Assembly (NCBI GenBank): GCA_020226215.1
Contig: CM035232.1
Coordinates: 80,936,693 to 81,000,692, forward strand
Origin: Sindora glabra
Lineage: Eukaryota > Streptophyta > Magnoliopsida > Fabales > Fabaceae
Direction: 5' to 3'
Length of the DNA: 64,000 bases
In this document: piece after piece, positions 24,151 to 36,617 of the stretch
How the letters are laid out: every line of letters starts with the position of its first letter
How positions within the stretch are numbered: position 1 is the first letter of the stretch
Program-made: the position numbers and the translations under genes
The notes under the pieces: generated by a model
Seen by the model: only the letters and a program-made list of their open reading frames with translations
Databases searched by the model: none
What the model was told of the DNA's origin: nothing

Positions 24151-25640
24151 TGTCACATCTTGATTGGATCGTGATCGGTGTGGACTTGTTACCTAGTTTT
24201 CATAAGCTTCTATGATAGATGATGTAGACTCTTACACGATAGAAATACCTTAATTCCTATGTGAACTGAAATGCAATATAAATTTCAAATTAAATGGATA
24301 GAGTTCCCTCTATTTTTGAACACTTAGAAATGTTATTTTCCCTAAAACTATAAACCTATGACTTAATTGTTAGAGACAAAGGACCATACATGAAAATAGT
24401 CAACACTTTTATACATTAATTATTATCATAAAATTTACTACTAGTATTTCCCCTAATTGTCAAGTTCTATAGCCAAATGCCTTGGATTTGCATAAAGCAT
24501 CATCTTTGAAATATTAAGAACAAACTTTATAAACTCAATGAGCATATATTTACCTAAAATCAATTCTCAAAATTAGCTAAAAAAAAGTTCAAATAATTAA
24601 GTTAATAAGTAATCATGTTAGGCTTGGTACCAAAACTCTTTGGCCAATAAACATTTAAATAATTTTTCTCTTGTTTATTCTTACATTAGTTCTTCAAAAA
24701 ATGAAAAATAAAGGTATCCAAAAAGGGTTCCATAGTTTATCTATCAAAATTCCATTTTCATAAATAAAGGAAATCGATGTAATGCTTTGTACATAGTAAC
24801 CTTTCCTAAATGGCCCACATAGGGATAATAACACAAATCTCACATTCATCTAAAATATCCAATTATCAACAAAGTGCATTCATAATGATACCATTACATA
24901 TTCAATAATACAAAGTAAAGATATAAATAATAAAAAGGAAGTGAATCTCCTTGTGACACTTGATCAACTTTTTTCCTTCATAAACCTAACATTATTTCTC
25001 TAGGGCCAACCTTGTCCCTTCACAAGCATTTTCCCAAATGTAGTATTAATTAGAATATCATATCTACCCCCATCTCATCATATCTATCTTGCCCAATGGC
25101 ATCATATGCATCATATTATAATATCACAATATATTCCATTAACATATTCTTAATATAATTACAACAATAATATCAAATAGAAAATCCATGCCCTTTATAT
25201 ATTGCCACAAATTATCCATTCAGAATTGGTACAAAAATTTAGAAGAACATTACTATAATATGACATAATCAAATAACAACAATACTATGCCTTTATTACA
25301 TAGCCTCAAAAATGTAATTAACAATACATATTAATTTAATTCACAAGTTATAACCTTAAATAGTAATGCAAATTCAACAGCTACAGATAATTAAAATTAA
25401 AGCTTATATGCATAATCACATCAAGATTTTATAGGTTGCTCAATAAGGTTGCATGTATGCTTGACCATAAAATTTGTAAATGTAATAAAGGAAGACATCA
25501 AAATTTAACCAAGTTTCAAGTTATGGTAAGATATATGCTCACCTTAGTGCTCACCTTGAAGTGCTCCCCCCCTAAAATGAGTCCCATATATTCTTGTTAC
25601 TATTAATTTTTTCCTTCTTACTTATCAATCTAAGAACATA
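24151..25640 (-). mobile_element. LTR end fragment, same family as 13969-20468, minus orientation
   Basis: Starts TGTCACATCTTG at 24151. Its reverse complement matches the last ~1.4 kb of the LTRs ending at 20468 and 57720: a terminal GATCCACAC-like block, a GCTCATTGAG block (about 24,535) equivalent to ACTCACTGAG at about 20,005, and a GGTGAGCATATATCTTACC block (about 25,535) equivalent to GGTGACTATATATCTCACC at about 19,100. The upstream part is displaced or lost at the copia relic that follows. It may be the distal end of the LTR that begins at 36617, but that link is only inferred. Confidence 0.6.
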
Positions 25641-25739
25641 AAATTATAAGTATCATGACACTAACTTTTTTTATTTTAAAAACTTATACTCTTAAGATGA
25701 TTTAAATCATCATTTTCCTATATTTTAACACTTGATTAG

Positions 25740-26690
25740 AAAAAAAATCCTAATTCTAAAATATGTAGAGAATGAAAGAGATGAATAAAAAATAGCAATA
25801 AAATAAACATACAATTTTATGTGGAAATTTCTTTAAACTCAAAGGGAAAAAAACCATAAGAGAGTTAACAAAATTTTCACTATTAGATTGCAAAAATTAC
25901 AAACTATGACTTTCTCATGAACCTAAATCTTAATTACACCTAATTATCTCTCAAACAATCTTATCACCTAATTTCTCTCATATATCAAACCCTTGACTAA
26001 TATAAATATTTATAACCTAATAATACTTGTTTAAGAAAGAATCTTAATCTAACTTTAACATAAAAAAATCTCACTTAAGTAGGAAGAAAACTTTTAATAA
26101 AAAGATAATAAAAAATTATTTATAATCTTAAGTTTAATTGGATAATCTTAATTCAAATTAAAGGATAATTCAAGATTGGAAATAATCATAAATTAGCAAT
26201 TATTACAATTTAGGTCAAATACTAATAATCTCTACCTTGACGCAAGTTATATCTCTTCACTTGAAAACTCTAGTAGAATATCCACATGCTAAATCATCCA
26301 ATCTACCTAAAAAATTAATTTCTTTATCAATGTTAAAATATATCTCACATCCTTCAAAATCTATATGATACCATCATGAAACTTAAGTTTTAAATTACTA
26401 ATACCTTTCTCATTTAGAGGATCACTATTAGCCATTTTCATAATTCTAGGTTGATAATTGTTATATATATTAAACATTTTCTTATTAGCACAAACACAAC
26501 TGAAATAGCATAATCAAATAGCCAACAATTATTAAGATCATTCTAAAATTCATCATTCATTAAGATAACATAATCTTTATCATCTTGCTCAATTGTAATA
26601 CTAATAGCATTAGATTTAACTTCCTTTTTCCTTTTGATTTTATTAAATTCTTCTAGATCATTATCTAACTTTTTACATATTGATATGTAA
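25740..26690 (-). mobile_element. Internally deleted Ty1/copia element (LTR plus gag-protease scrap)
   Basis: Minus-strand reading at about 26,250-26,560 gives a GAG-pre-integrase region: CANKKMFNIYNNYQPRIMK, SNLKLKFHDGII, ILKDVRYI, then GRLDDLACGY, with stops. It then runs directly into a purine-rich CAAGGTAGAGATT (about 26,229-26,241) and an LTR of about 490 bp extending to about 25,740. The LTR has a TATA-like GGTTATAAATATTTATATT (minus strand, about 25,997-26,015) and the block ending TTTCCACATAAAATTGTATG typical of copia LTRs. Integrase, RT and RNase H are all missing, and the 5' LTR was not found. It appears inserted in the gypsy LTR around it. Confidence 0.68.
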
Positions 26691-28172
26691 GATTTTGTTT
26701 ATATTATTTCCTTCCATTTTATGTCTATTAATGTGTTACATATACTTAATTTTATAGAATTGGTCTTGTTATATAATTAGGTGCTGGTTTTTTAATGTTT
26801 TGAAATTACTCAATTAATGTTGAATTTTTAGATTATTTTAGATTTTTAACTATAACTTAAGTTTTAAATATCAAATTTGGGTGATTATTATATCATTTGA
26901 AAGCTTATAGGAAGTTCTATAACTTTCATGTTTGGTTGAAGCCCATTTTGGATGTTTGGAAGGTCAAATTTAGCCATGTACAAACTCTAGAGGTCCAATC
27001 AAGGTGAAACAAATGCTCAAAACTTTTTAAGACCTAGCCTTACAACTTTTGTTTATGATTTAGCGAAACTATATAGTTTTTAGGGTCTTATAATAACTAG
27101 AAGTCAAACCTACGAGATTTTACTATAGTAACTCTTGTAATATTTTATTTTGTAAATTAGGTTTTAGGCTTCTAAAATTAGTAAGGTTCTATTCTTCATA
27201 AACCTAGGAGGTATGTGATCATGGTCCATTAGGGTTTTAGAAAAGAGGAAATCAAATATAAAGTTTTATGCTTGCAAAGGCAAGGATACATAACTTTTAA
27301 TAGTAGCTTTTCTTCTTCTTCTTCTTCTTCTATCTTTCTTTGTATTCCACCATGGTGGCTAATTTTCTACACTAATTAAAGGGATTAGTATTCCAATTTT
27401 TTTTTATTCTGAGATCTTTCTCTCAATTTTACTTTTAATTTAATTATCCTTTATTTTTTTATCTTGTAATAAATTATTGCTTAGATAGTTTGCTAATTAC
27501 AATTAGTTAGTTAATTATTTATTGTAATCAACACCTAAATAATTAATTACAATTAATTCTCACATGTAGGTTAGTTATAATTGATTGTAATCAATAACAA
27601 TTAGGCTTTGATTATTTGATATATAGGTGAATCATTAGTTGCCAAAGAAAAATAGATAAATTGGAAATTTTCACTTGTAAAGTTGTTGATTCATTTTTAA
27701 CCTTATTCTTAATGTTTAATAATATTACTAATTAGATTTAGGCCCATGTCTTGAATTGAAAATAGTAGTGGGAGGCTAATTTAAGTGTTAGTTCTTTGCA
27801 ATCTTCTAATACTTTTATTAGTGAAGACAAGCTCACACAGCCTTTAGATACTTTTTATCATATTCAAAATCATCAAGGTAAAGTCAAGATGCCAAGCATT
27901 GCTAAAAAACATAACATATAATAGGAGAAAATATTCACAATACCTCATCAATTAGTAAGTGACTATAGTAAGCTTTCTTGCTTTTATTTGCTAGATTACC
28001 ATATACAATTCCATGCAAAAGTTCATTAATGTTCATAATACCCTCGCACATAATATAATAGTGCACATGCATTTCATAAATTAATTCATAATTTAAGTCA
28101 TGAACTAAATATCAAGTCAAATTCATGATTTCGTCATGAAAACTCGTGAAGTATCTTGCAACTTTTCACAAC
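26691..28172. other. LTR-like non-coding sequence with a (TTC)n tract
   Basis: No coding sequence. A CTT/TTC microsatellite at about 27,308-27,331, following a TTAGGGTTTTAGAAAAGAGG block, and CACCATGGTGGCTAATTTTC after it look like a plus-strand gypsy LTR leader. The last ~280 bp (to 28172), read on the minus strand, have an ACTAATTGATGAGGTATTGT block resembling that of the LTR at 14838-17913. They probably continue the minus-strand LTR at 33984-36617 across the CRM insertion. Confidence 0.45.
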
Positions 28173-28177
28173 ATTAT

Positions 28178-28848
28178 TGATAGGATTACAAAAATTAAAA
28201 AAAAAAGAAAGTAATTTTGGAAAACTTTAGATTGATAAGTTTGACACGCCACAACCTAAAGAAAACCAGTTGAATTCGCCACACTCTAGGAAAGAGAACA
28301 GAATGAGAGTGATAAGAATTCAATTAATTCGCCACTAAGTAAGAGATCATACTTAGATAAGAATAGAATTGCAAAGGGCAATTTGAACAAACTTCTCAAT
28401 TAACTTGAAAATGTGAATACATAGCTTTTTAATAGAATTTAAGCTCATAAATGCTCATTAAGTAATCATAAATTTCTACTTTCTAGTGAAAGACTAAAGG
28501 GTTTGGGAAACTCCAAACATAAATGACATTAAAAACAATAAATAACATTAAAATGACATGACTAATTAATAAGAAAAACGTGCAGAAGATAGGTCTTCAT
28601 ATCTGCCCTTTAGAATTCCTTCAAAATGCTTCAATTTCAACTTCAATTAGCTATTGGGCCCATGCATATACACTTAAGCCCAATTTCTTCAAGTTTCCTC
28701 ATAGATCAGCAATGTAATCCAGCCCACATTAGTGTTTTCCTTCATTGAAATTAAAGACTCCATCCTTTTGGCTCTTGCACGAGTTATTAGGCCAATTGGA
28801 TTATTGGGTTTGTCTTGCACCTCTTGGTCAGGATCCATGATCTCATCA
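28178..28848 (-). repeat. 3' LTR of the CRM-like element
   Basis: Pairs base for base with 33308-33978 (constant offset 5130). In element orientation it runs TGATGAGATC...AATCCTATCA. It contains the last ~53 codons of pol, with the stop at 28689-28691. Confidence 0.95.
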
Positions 28849-31800
28849 TCTTCCTCTGGCTGAGGAGGATTTGTCCTCAAATCCAACTCCATGTTATCCT
28901 CCAAATAAGGAGACAAATCCCTTACATTGAAAGTAGCTGAAACTCCAAAATCTCCCAGCAAATCAATCTTGTAGGCATTATTATTTACCTTAGCCAAGAC
29001 TTTGAAAGGACCATCTGCTCTTGGCATAAGTTTAGACTTCCTCTTACTAGGAAATCTCTCCTTGCGAAGGTGAATCCACACAAGATCTCCTGGAACAAAT
29101 TGAACTTGCTTTCTTCCTTTGTTGGCTGCCTTCTCAAAAACTGCATTCTTCTTCTCAATCTGCTTCTTGATATTTTCATGCATTTTTTTCATCATCTCAA
29201 CCTTCTTTTCACCATCCATGCAAAGTCTTTCATTGATAGGCAAAGGTGCTAAATCAAGAGGAGTTAATGGATTAAACCCATAAACCACCTCAAAAGGAGA
29301 AAGTTTAGTTGTGCTATGCACACTTCTATTATAAGCAAATTCCACATATGCTAAACAATCATCCCAAGACTTGAGATTCTTGTTAACAACAGTTCTAAGC
29401 AAGGAAGAAAGAGTTCGATTCACCACTTCAGTTTGGCCATCTGTTTGAGGATGACAAGCAGTGCTAAAGAGCAGTCTTGTTCCAAGCTTTTTCCACAACA
29501 TCTTCCAAAAGTAACTCAAAAATTTAGCATCTCGATCAGACACTATACTTTTAGGAATTCCATGCAAGCGTATAATCTCATGAAAGAATAAATCAGCCAC
29601 ATGAGAAGCATCATCAGTTTTTCTACAAGAAATGAAATGGGCCATTTTAGAGAATCTATCAACAACCACCATAATTGAATCCTTTCCCCTTGAAGTTCTT
29701 GGCAACCCAAGCATAAAATCTATGCTCACATCAACCCATGGTTGGTCTGGTACAGGTAGTGGCATATATAAACCATGTGCAGCTTCTTTGTTTTTGGCTT
29801 TCTTGCAAGTGACACACCTCTCAATAATGCGATGAACATCTTTGATCAAATTTGGCCAATAAAAGTGCTCTTTGACCATCTCCAATGTCCTTTTCTCTCC
29901 AAAATGTCCAGCCAAGCCTCCACCATGTGCTTCTCTCACAAGAAGTTCTCTAATAGAGCAGTTAGGAATAACAAGCCTCCCAGATTTGAATAAGAAACCT
30001 TCATGTCTGTAAAACCCCTTAAAAGCCATCTTTTCACAAGCTACATAGATATCAGCAAGAACTGGATCATCTTTGTACTGCTCTTTAATGAGTTCAAATC
30101 CCATCAACTTAGCATTTAGTAATGAAATTAGAGAATACCTGCGAGAAAGTGCATCAGCCACCACATTTGAACTCCCTTTCTTGAATTTGATAATATAAGG
30201 AAAAGTCTCCAAGAACTCAACCCATTTGGCATGTCGTCGATTCAACTTTACTTGTCCCTTCAAGTGCTTTAAGGATTCATGATCTGTATGAATAACAAAC
30301 TCCTTAGGTAACAAATAATGCTGCCATGTTTCAAGGGCTCTAATTAAGGAATAGAACTCCTTGTCATAAGTGGAATAATTCAAACTTCCTCCATTGAGTT
30401 TCTCGCTGAAATAAGCAATAGGACGCTTGTCTTGCAGTAGAACAGCCCCTATTCCCACGCCTGAAGCATCGCATTCAAGCTCAAAGGTTTTAGAAAAATC
30501 AGGTAGAGCTAAGATTGGTGCTGAACATAGTTTCTCCTTGATCAATGCAAAACTCCTTTGTGCAGCTTCAGTCCACTTAAACTCTCCCTTCTTGATGCAT
30601 TCAGTCAATAGTGCAAGTATGGTACTGAAATTCTTCACAAACCTCCTATAGAAAGAGGCTAATCCATGAAAACTCCTTACCTCTGAAATGCTTTTTGGAA
30701 CAGGCCATTCTTTGATAGTTTTCACCTTTTCTTCATCTACTTCAACTCCTTGCAGTGAAATAACAAAACCAAGAAAGACAACTCGATCTTGGTAGAATTG
30801 ACACTTCTTGATATTGCCATATAATTTTTCTTCTCGTAGTATTTGAAAGACCTTTCTCAAATGATCTATATGTTCAACATGGCTCTTGCTATAAATTAAG
30901 ATGTCATTAAAATATACCACAACAAAATCACCAATATACTTATGCAGCACATGATTCATTAGTCGCATGAAAGTGCTTGGAGCGTTAGATAATCCAAAAG
31001 GCATGACCATCCATTCAAATAACCCATGCTTGGTTTTGAAAGCTGTCTTCCATTCGTCTCCTTCTTTCATCTTGATTTGATTATAACCACTCCTCAAATC
31101 AATTTTTGAAAACACCTTAGAGCCATACAACTCATCCAGCATGTCATCCAACCTTGGAATTGGATACCGGTATTTGATTGTGATTTTGTTGATAGCCCTG
31201 CTATCCATACACATACGCATGGTTCCATCTTTCTTTGGCACCAATAAAGCTGGTACAGAACAAGGACTCATAGACTCCCGCACATGCCCCTTTTCAAGTA
31301 ACTCATTTACTTGTCTCTGCATCTCTTTTGCTTCTTCTGGATTCATTCTATAGGCTGGTTTATTTGGTAAGGCAACCCCTGGAATAAGATCAATTTGGTG
31401 CTCAATCCCCCTAATTGGTGGCAACCCCTTTGGCAATTCTTCTGGAAAGACATCTTCATACTCCTTTAATAGTGATTGAATTTGTGGGGGTAATGATCCC
31501 ACAATGTCTGGCTACACTTCCTTTAACAACAACAAAAAGATAAGGTCTGACTTAAATAAGGCTTTTGTAATCTCGACCTTCGTTGCAAGTAAGTTAGTCT
31601 TGTTCTCCCTTTTTGCCAATAGTTGATCTCTTTGCATCTGTTGAGGACTAAAGGGTACGAGGACAATCTTTTGGCCATCCTTCTCAAAAGCATATGTATT
31701 TTTAAATCCATCATGCACAACTCTCCTATCGTACTGCCATGGCCTTCCCAACAACAAATGACTTGCATTCATTGGGACTACATCACATAAAATCTCATCT

Positions 31801-33188
31801 TTGTAGGATTTTCCAATGGAAAATGGAACTACCACCTGTTTAGTGACTTTTACTTCTCTCACATCATTCAGCCATTGCAACTTGTATGGGTGAGGATGTT
31901 TATTTGTGGCCAAATTCAATTTTTCCACTAAAGTAGTGGAAGCCACATTAGTACAGCTCCCTCCATCAATGATTACTCCACACACCTTATTCCCAATTGT
32001 GCACCTAGTGTGAAATATATTTTCCTGCTGCTCATCCTCCAATTTTGCTTGCAAGTTTAATACACGCCTAATTATAAGCATTTCTCCTTCATCAGCATAC
32101 TCCACACTCTCTTCTCCTAAATATTCATCACCTTCCTCTTCAAATTCTTCATCTTCACTCTCCACCTCACCTTGTGCCCCCTTTATAATCATTCCCTTTC
32201 GATTTGGACATTCAGAAGCAATGTGTCCATGGCCAAGGCATTTGAAGCATTTGATATCCCTACTTCTTTTAGGTGGATTAGAATCAACTGCTTTCCCTTT
32301 CGACAAAGTAGTGGATGATCCGGCAGCCTCCTTATTGCTAAGCTTCTTATTCTCCCATGGCGTAGACGAGTTGGCTATTTTATTACCAACTTGCCTAGTC
32401 ACATGTTGCTTGGTTGAAACCCGCTTCCTTTGTCTTTCCACCTTCACAGCCAATTTGATCACATCCTCCAAGAATACATAAGTTTGTAACTCCACCAAAT
32501 CTGCAATCTCCCTATTCAACCCACCCAAGAACCTTGCAATGGTTTGTTCTTCAGGTTCTTGCAACTCACATCTAATTTTCAACATTTCAAACTCCTTCAC
32601 ATAATCTTCCACACACATACCTCCTTGTCTCAAGCCTTGCAATTTGATATAAAGTTCCTGTTTGTAATAGTCAGGAACAAAACGCCGCTGCATCAACCTC
32701 TTCATTAATCTCCAACTTCTAACCTCATCTTCTCCATCCCTCCTACGTTGAGCCTTTAGATTCTCCCACCATAAATTTGCATAGTCAGTGAACTCAAGGG
32801 CAGCTAGTTGACATTTTCTTGCCTCTGAGTATTCATGACATTCAAATACTTTTTTGACTCTCTACACCCACTCCAAATATTCCTCCGGTGAACTAGTGCC
32901 TTTGAATGGCGGAATTCTCATCTTAATATTGCTTGTTGATTCTATTTGTTGCCTCCTTTGCCTTGGTTGTCTCTCCTCTTCTTCAGCACCAGAATCTCCA
33001 CCTCCATTACCTCCATTTGGCTCACGATCTCCATTTGGGTTCAGCTTTTCAATTGCTTCAGTCAATCGATTAAGCCGTCGCGTCATCTCCTCCTAGTTAA
33101 GTTGTAGTAGTTCTTGGCTTCGTTGAAGCCCTATGATTTGAGCTTGCTCCAAATTAAGGCCTCTTGGAATTGAAGAATCTCCAGACAT
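28689..33188 (-). pseudogene. gag-pol polyprotein of the CRM-like element (broken by stops)
   Basis: One reading frame, ATG 33186-33188 to stop 28689-28691, would give about 1,499 residues. In order: gag; zinc knuckle CFKCLGHGHIASEC; protease with IIDGGSCTNVAS and LLLGRPW; reverse transcriptase (VPKKDGT, MPFGLSNAPSTFMR); RNase H (LECDASGVGIGAVL); integrase zinc finger (HxxxxH...CVTCKKAK) and DDE core (VSIDFMLGLP, VSDRDAKF, HPQTDGQTE); GPF motif; TRARAKR tail. Premature TAG codons lie at 33093-33095, 32862-32864 and 31512-31514, the last between protease and RT. The RT box reads YFND, with the first catalytic Asp replaced by Asn at 30906-30908. All domains stay in one frame with no frameshift seen. 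Confidence 0.94.
28849..28857 (-). other. Polypurine tract of the CRM-like element
   Basis: AGAGGAAGA on the minus strand directly before the 3' LTR start. It lies inside the pol frame, coding for the acidic run before the LTR border, and would prime plus-strand DNA synthesis. Confidence 0.75.
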
Positions 33189-33293
33189 GGTGTTTATGGT
33201 TGTGGTTTCACTCTCTCACAAGGGTTGGTCACTCTCTAAAGTGTTTACACTCAAGTTAAAAAAATTAGTGTAGATTGGCTGGAAGATGAACCA

Positions 33294-33305
33294 GCTCTGA
33301 TACCA
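33294..33305 (-). other. Primer-binding site, initiator tRNA-Met
   Basis: TGGTATCAGAGC on the minus strand, two bases inside the 5' LTR end. It is complementary to the 3' end of plant initiator tRNA-Met, the primer of most plant LTR elements. Confidence 0.93.
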
Positions 33306-33307
33306 AC

Positions 33308-33978
33308 TGATAGGATTACAAAAATTAAAAAAAAAAGAAAGTAATTTTGGAAAACTTTAGATTGATAAGTTTGACACGCCACAACCTAAAGAGAACCAGT
33401 TGAATTCGCCACACTGTAGGAAAGAGAACAAAATGAGAGTGATAAGAATTCAATTAATTCGCCATTAAGTAAGAGATCATACTTAGATAAGAATAGAATT
33501 GCAAAGGGCAATCTGAACAAACTTCTCAATTAACTTGAAAATGTGAATACATAGCTTTTTAATAGAATTTAAGCTCATAAATGCTCATTAAGTAATCATA
33601 AATTTCTACTTTCTAGTGAAAGACTAAAGGGTTTGGGAAACTCCAAACATAAATGACATTAAAAATAATAAATAACATTAAAATGACATGCCTAATTAAT
33701 AAGAAAAACGTGCAGAAGATAGGTCTTCATATCTGCCCTTTAGAATTCCTTCAAAATGCTTCAATTTCAGCTTCAATTAGCTATTGGGCCCATGCATATA
33801 CACTTAAGCCCAATTTCTTCAAGTTTCCTCATAGATCAGCAATGTAATCCAGCCCACATTAGTGTTTTCCTTCATTGAAATTAAAGACTCCATCCTTTTG
33901 GCTCTTGCACGAGTTATTGGGCCAATTGGATTATTGGGTTTGTCTTGCACCTTTTGGTCAAGATCCATGATCTCATTA
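33308..33978 (-). repeat. 5' LTR of the CRM-like element
   Basis: Twin of 28178-28848. The outer terminal dinucleotide, CA in the partner, is TA here on the plus strand. The TSD ATTAT next to it fixes the end at 33978. Confidence 0.95.
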
Positions 33979-33983
33979 ATTAT

Positions 33984-36617
33984 CATTCAAATTCTATATT
34001 ATCAATTTCATATAATAATATGTTCATAAGTGATGTTATATGTTGTTTAATAGATACCATATAGTTTTTAATAAACACCAAATCATAGAAACTTGAATTC
34101 TCTAAGTTTCATAACTCTTTAACCTAGGCATATTTGGCTGTTATGTGCTATTTTAAAAAGTGTGAGAACAATTTTTCCAAAGTTAAAATAAGGAATTCAT
34201 AGTCTTAATTTAATCGTAAAATTTTTACAAAAGTTACTTTACTTATGCACTTTAAAATTTCAAACATTCTTACATGCTCTTCAACTAGGCTCTATTAAGT
34301 ATATCAATTTTGAAAAAACTCATTTAAAATATCAAAAATTGCCAAAACTTTTATGAAAAAATTTTAAATTTGAAAAATACATTTTAAAATACATTTTTTT
34401 AATATTTTTCTTGCTCAAAACAAGTCATATAAGTTAACTTTACACCCAATTATTGAAATAGTTCGAAAGAGGAGCACTTAAATTGGAAATTTCATTTTAA
34501 ATACCAAAATTTAATAATTTTTTTCCAAAAAATTTTGAAAATCATTTAAAAGTATGAAAATATCATTCTCCATTAATTTTACAATCAAAATAAGTTATAT
34601 AAATTATCCATAACTTAAACTATCAAAATAATTTGAAATCAGACATGTTACACTTGAAAATACCATTTTTCTCATCAAATGTTTAAGAAATTTTTTGTAA
34701 AATTCTAGCACATTTTTAGAAATCATAAAACATCAATTTTGACTCCTTTTCATGATAGAAATAAGTTATAAAAATTATCCAAATGATTACTAATTAAAAT
34801 AGTTTATAAGAGATAAAATATTATCATAAAATAATATTTTTCTGTGCTATTTATAATAATAACTATGATATAAATATATAAGAATGTCATAGAAATAGTT
34901 TAGAATGTAGTGCAACAAGATTTTTTAAGAAAAATAGAAAATTTCCCTTTATTCACCTCAAAACTTGAGTCCTCTAAAAAAATTCCAAGTGTAATTTTGT
35001 TTGAAAACTTTAATGTAATAATTGATTGTGCAATAATTATAATAGATCCAAAATTTAATGTGTACTATTTTTTAACATAAACATTAAGAACTTTTCTAAG
35101 TTTCTCTTAGGAAAATTTGAGAGTTATATAAGTTTTTCTCTAAATAAATTATTCAAATTTTATATGAATTTGCTATTCCAATCTTCTATATTACATATAG
35201 AAAAGATAATTTTCACATCTCTCTCAAAATTATTTTTAGAAAATCTCTCTTTCCAAAACATTTTTTGTGCCTCTTCTTTATGAAAAAATTACAAACATTC
35301 AATTTTCCCAAAATAAAAAGTTAAATAATCATTTTACAAACCATTTATCTAAAACTATAGTTTCAAAACCCTTTCTTGTCATTCAAGAAAAATTGATTTC
35401 ATAGATATTACACCATAGATCCCATTACTTCGGTATGTCATCATAAAATAGTATAACAAGTAATCTACTATGACTGAATAGAGCTTCAGCACATCAAATG
35501 ATAGCCAATCACAACAATATATATATGTCTATAACAACTTTCTTAAAAGAAAACTAAAGAGAAAAAGAGTGTATCTCTACTTATCCTAGGAACTGGCAAA
35601 ACTTACTTTCTTCACCTAGCATCCAAAAGATAATATCCAAAATAACATAAAATTAGTAAGGAGTTTAAAGAAAGAAAAGAGAAAAACCTATTAATGTTTA
35701 GGAGTTTTACTTTTTCCTAGATGATCTAAAGAGTTGAAACTCTACTAATTCAAAGATTTTTTAAAAACCTTTCATTATCTTGCTAGTATGAAGAAGAAGA
35801 TGAAGGTTGCGTGAGATTGCATTTTTTTCTCTCTTCCTCTCCTTTTCTCTTTAGTGTTGTGCTTCCTTTTTTGTTGTTGTACACAATTTTGTGCTTTCCT
35901 TTATCTATTTATAGTGTAAACAAGTGGATGATCTCATGCTTACACAATCAAGCTTAACTCATCCATATGATATCACCTAAAGAATACTCTTTCTTTAATC
36001 CTAAGTTATGCTTCACCATCATTTTAATCTCTTTATTAATTTTCACTTTTTGTCAACATTTATGTTTCCAATTTATCCACAAAAAGTGTAGTTTACTTAC
36101 CACTTTTCCAACTTACTTCCCAAGTAAACCCATCTTATCTTCTAATTACACTTAATTGTTCCTTATGTCCTTCATTAGTAATTTTTTTCTTCCCATTTTG
36201 GCTTTTATAGCCATAAGTCCCATGTAGGCTTATGGGGTAAATTTCTTTCTTTTTTTCTAAACTTGGCCCTTTTGCAAAGTGTTTTGTTTTTAACCTTAAT
36301 TTAATCCAAAATTCTATGATCTTTAATCTTGAATAGCTTATAAATTACTCTAATTATCCTTCAAAAATTTTATAAAATTTCTATGGTGAAAATTTGTTTC
36401 ACTTCCCCTAAAATTATTTTTATCTACTAATTATTCATAAGCTCTTTTAATTTTCTTAAATTGTCTCTAAATAATTCCAAAATAAATTTTTCATCCACTA
36501 TCACTAATAAATACTTTTATCAACATAAATAAGTAATTCTACTAATTATGTACTTTTATATACCTCTTGGTTTCATTTTAATAGTCTATTTCTATTAGGT
36601 TTTTGACAAGTATTACA
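33984..36617 (-). mobile_element. 3' LTR of an older minus-strand gypsy-like element (interrupted by the CRM copy)
   Basis: On the minus strand the LTR starts TGTAATACTTG at 36617, directly after a purine-rich AAGGAGAAAAAT. It contains a TATA-like CACTATAAATAGAT (about 35,906-35,919) and an A/G-rich leader with GAGAAAAGGAGAGGAAGAG. The CRM-like element inserted at 33979-33983, and the LTR seems to continue at 28172 and leftward. Its far end is not certain because later insertions and decay blur it. No coding sequence. Confidence 0.6.

Larger units (their letters stand above)
28178..33978 (-). mobile_element. CRM-like Ty3/gypsy retrotransposon, nearly complete
   Basis: A 5,801-bp element with two 671-bp LTRs, target-site duplication ATTAT (28173-28177 and 33979-33983), PBS for initiator tRNA-Met, PPT and one long gag-pol frame. 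Several traits point to the CRM (centromeric chromovirus) clade: integrase GPF motif followed by NNNAYKIDL and TFNVRDLSPY, no chromodomain after it, a tail with TRARAKR, and a pol frame that runs into the 3' LTR. By eye the LTRs differ at 12 of 671 positions (10 transitions, 2 transversions, no gaps), so it is a fairly recent insertion. It is not competent now because of three in-frame stops and an RT active-site change. Confidence 0.93.

Noticed and set aside
28985..33096. Several 60-86 codon frames on the plus strand or other minus frames in the CRM-like element
   Set aside because: They are antisense or out-of-frame readings of a clear gag-pol frame.
24151..36617. One single minus-strand LTR from 24151 to 36617 interrupted by copia and CRM copies
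   Set aside because: The two ends are plausible LTR termini, but the end at 24151 does not resemble the partner LTR end at 38759, so the continuity could not be supported and the pieces are listed separately.
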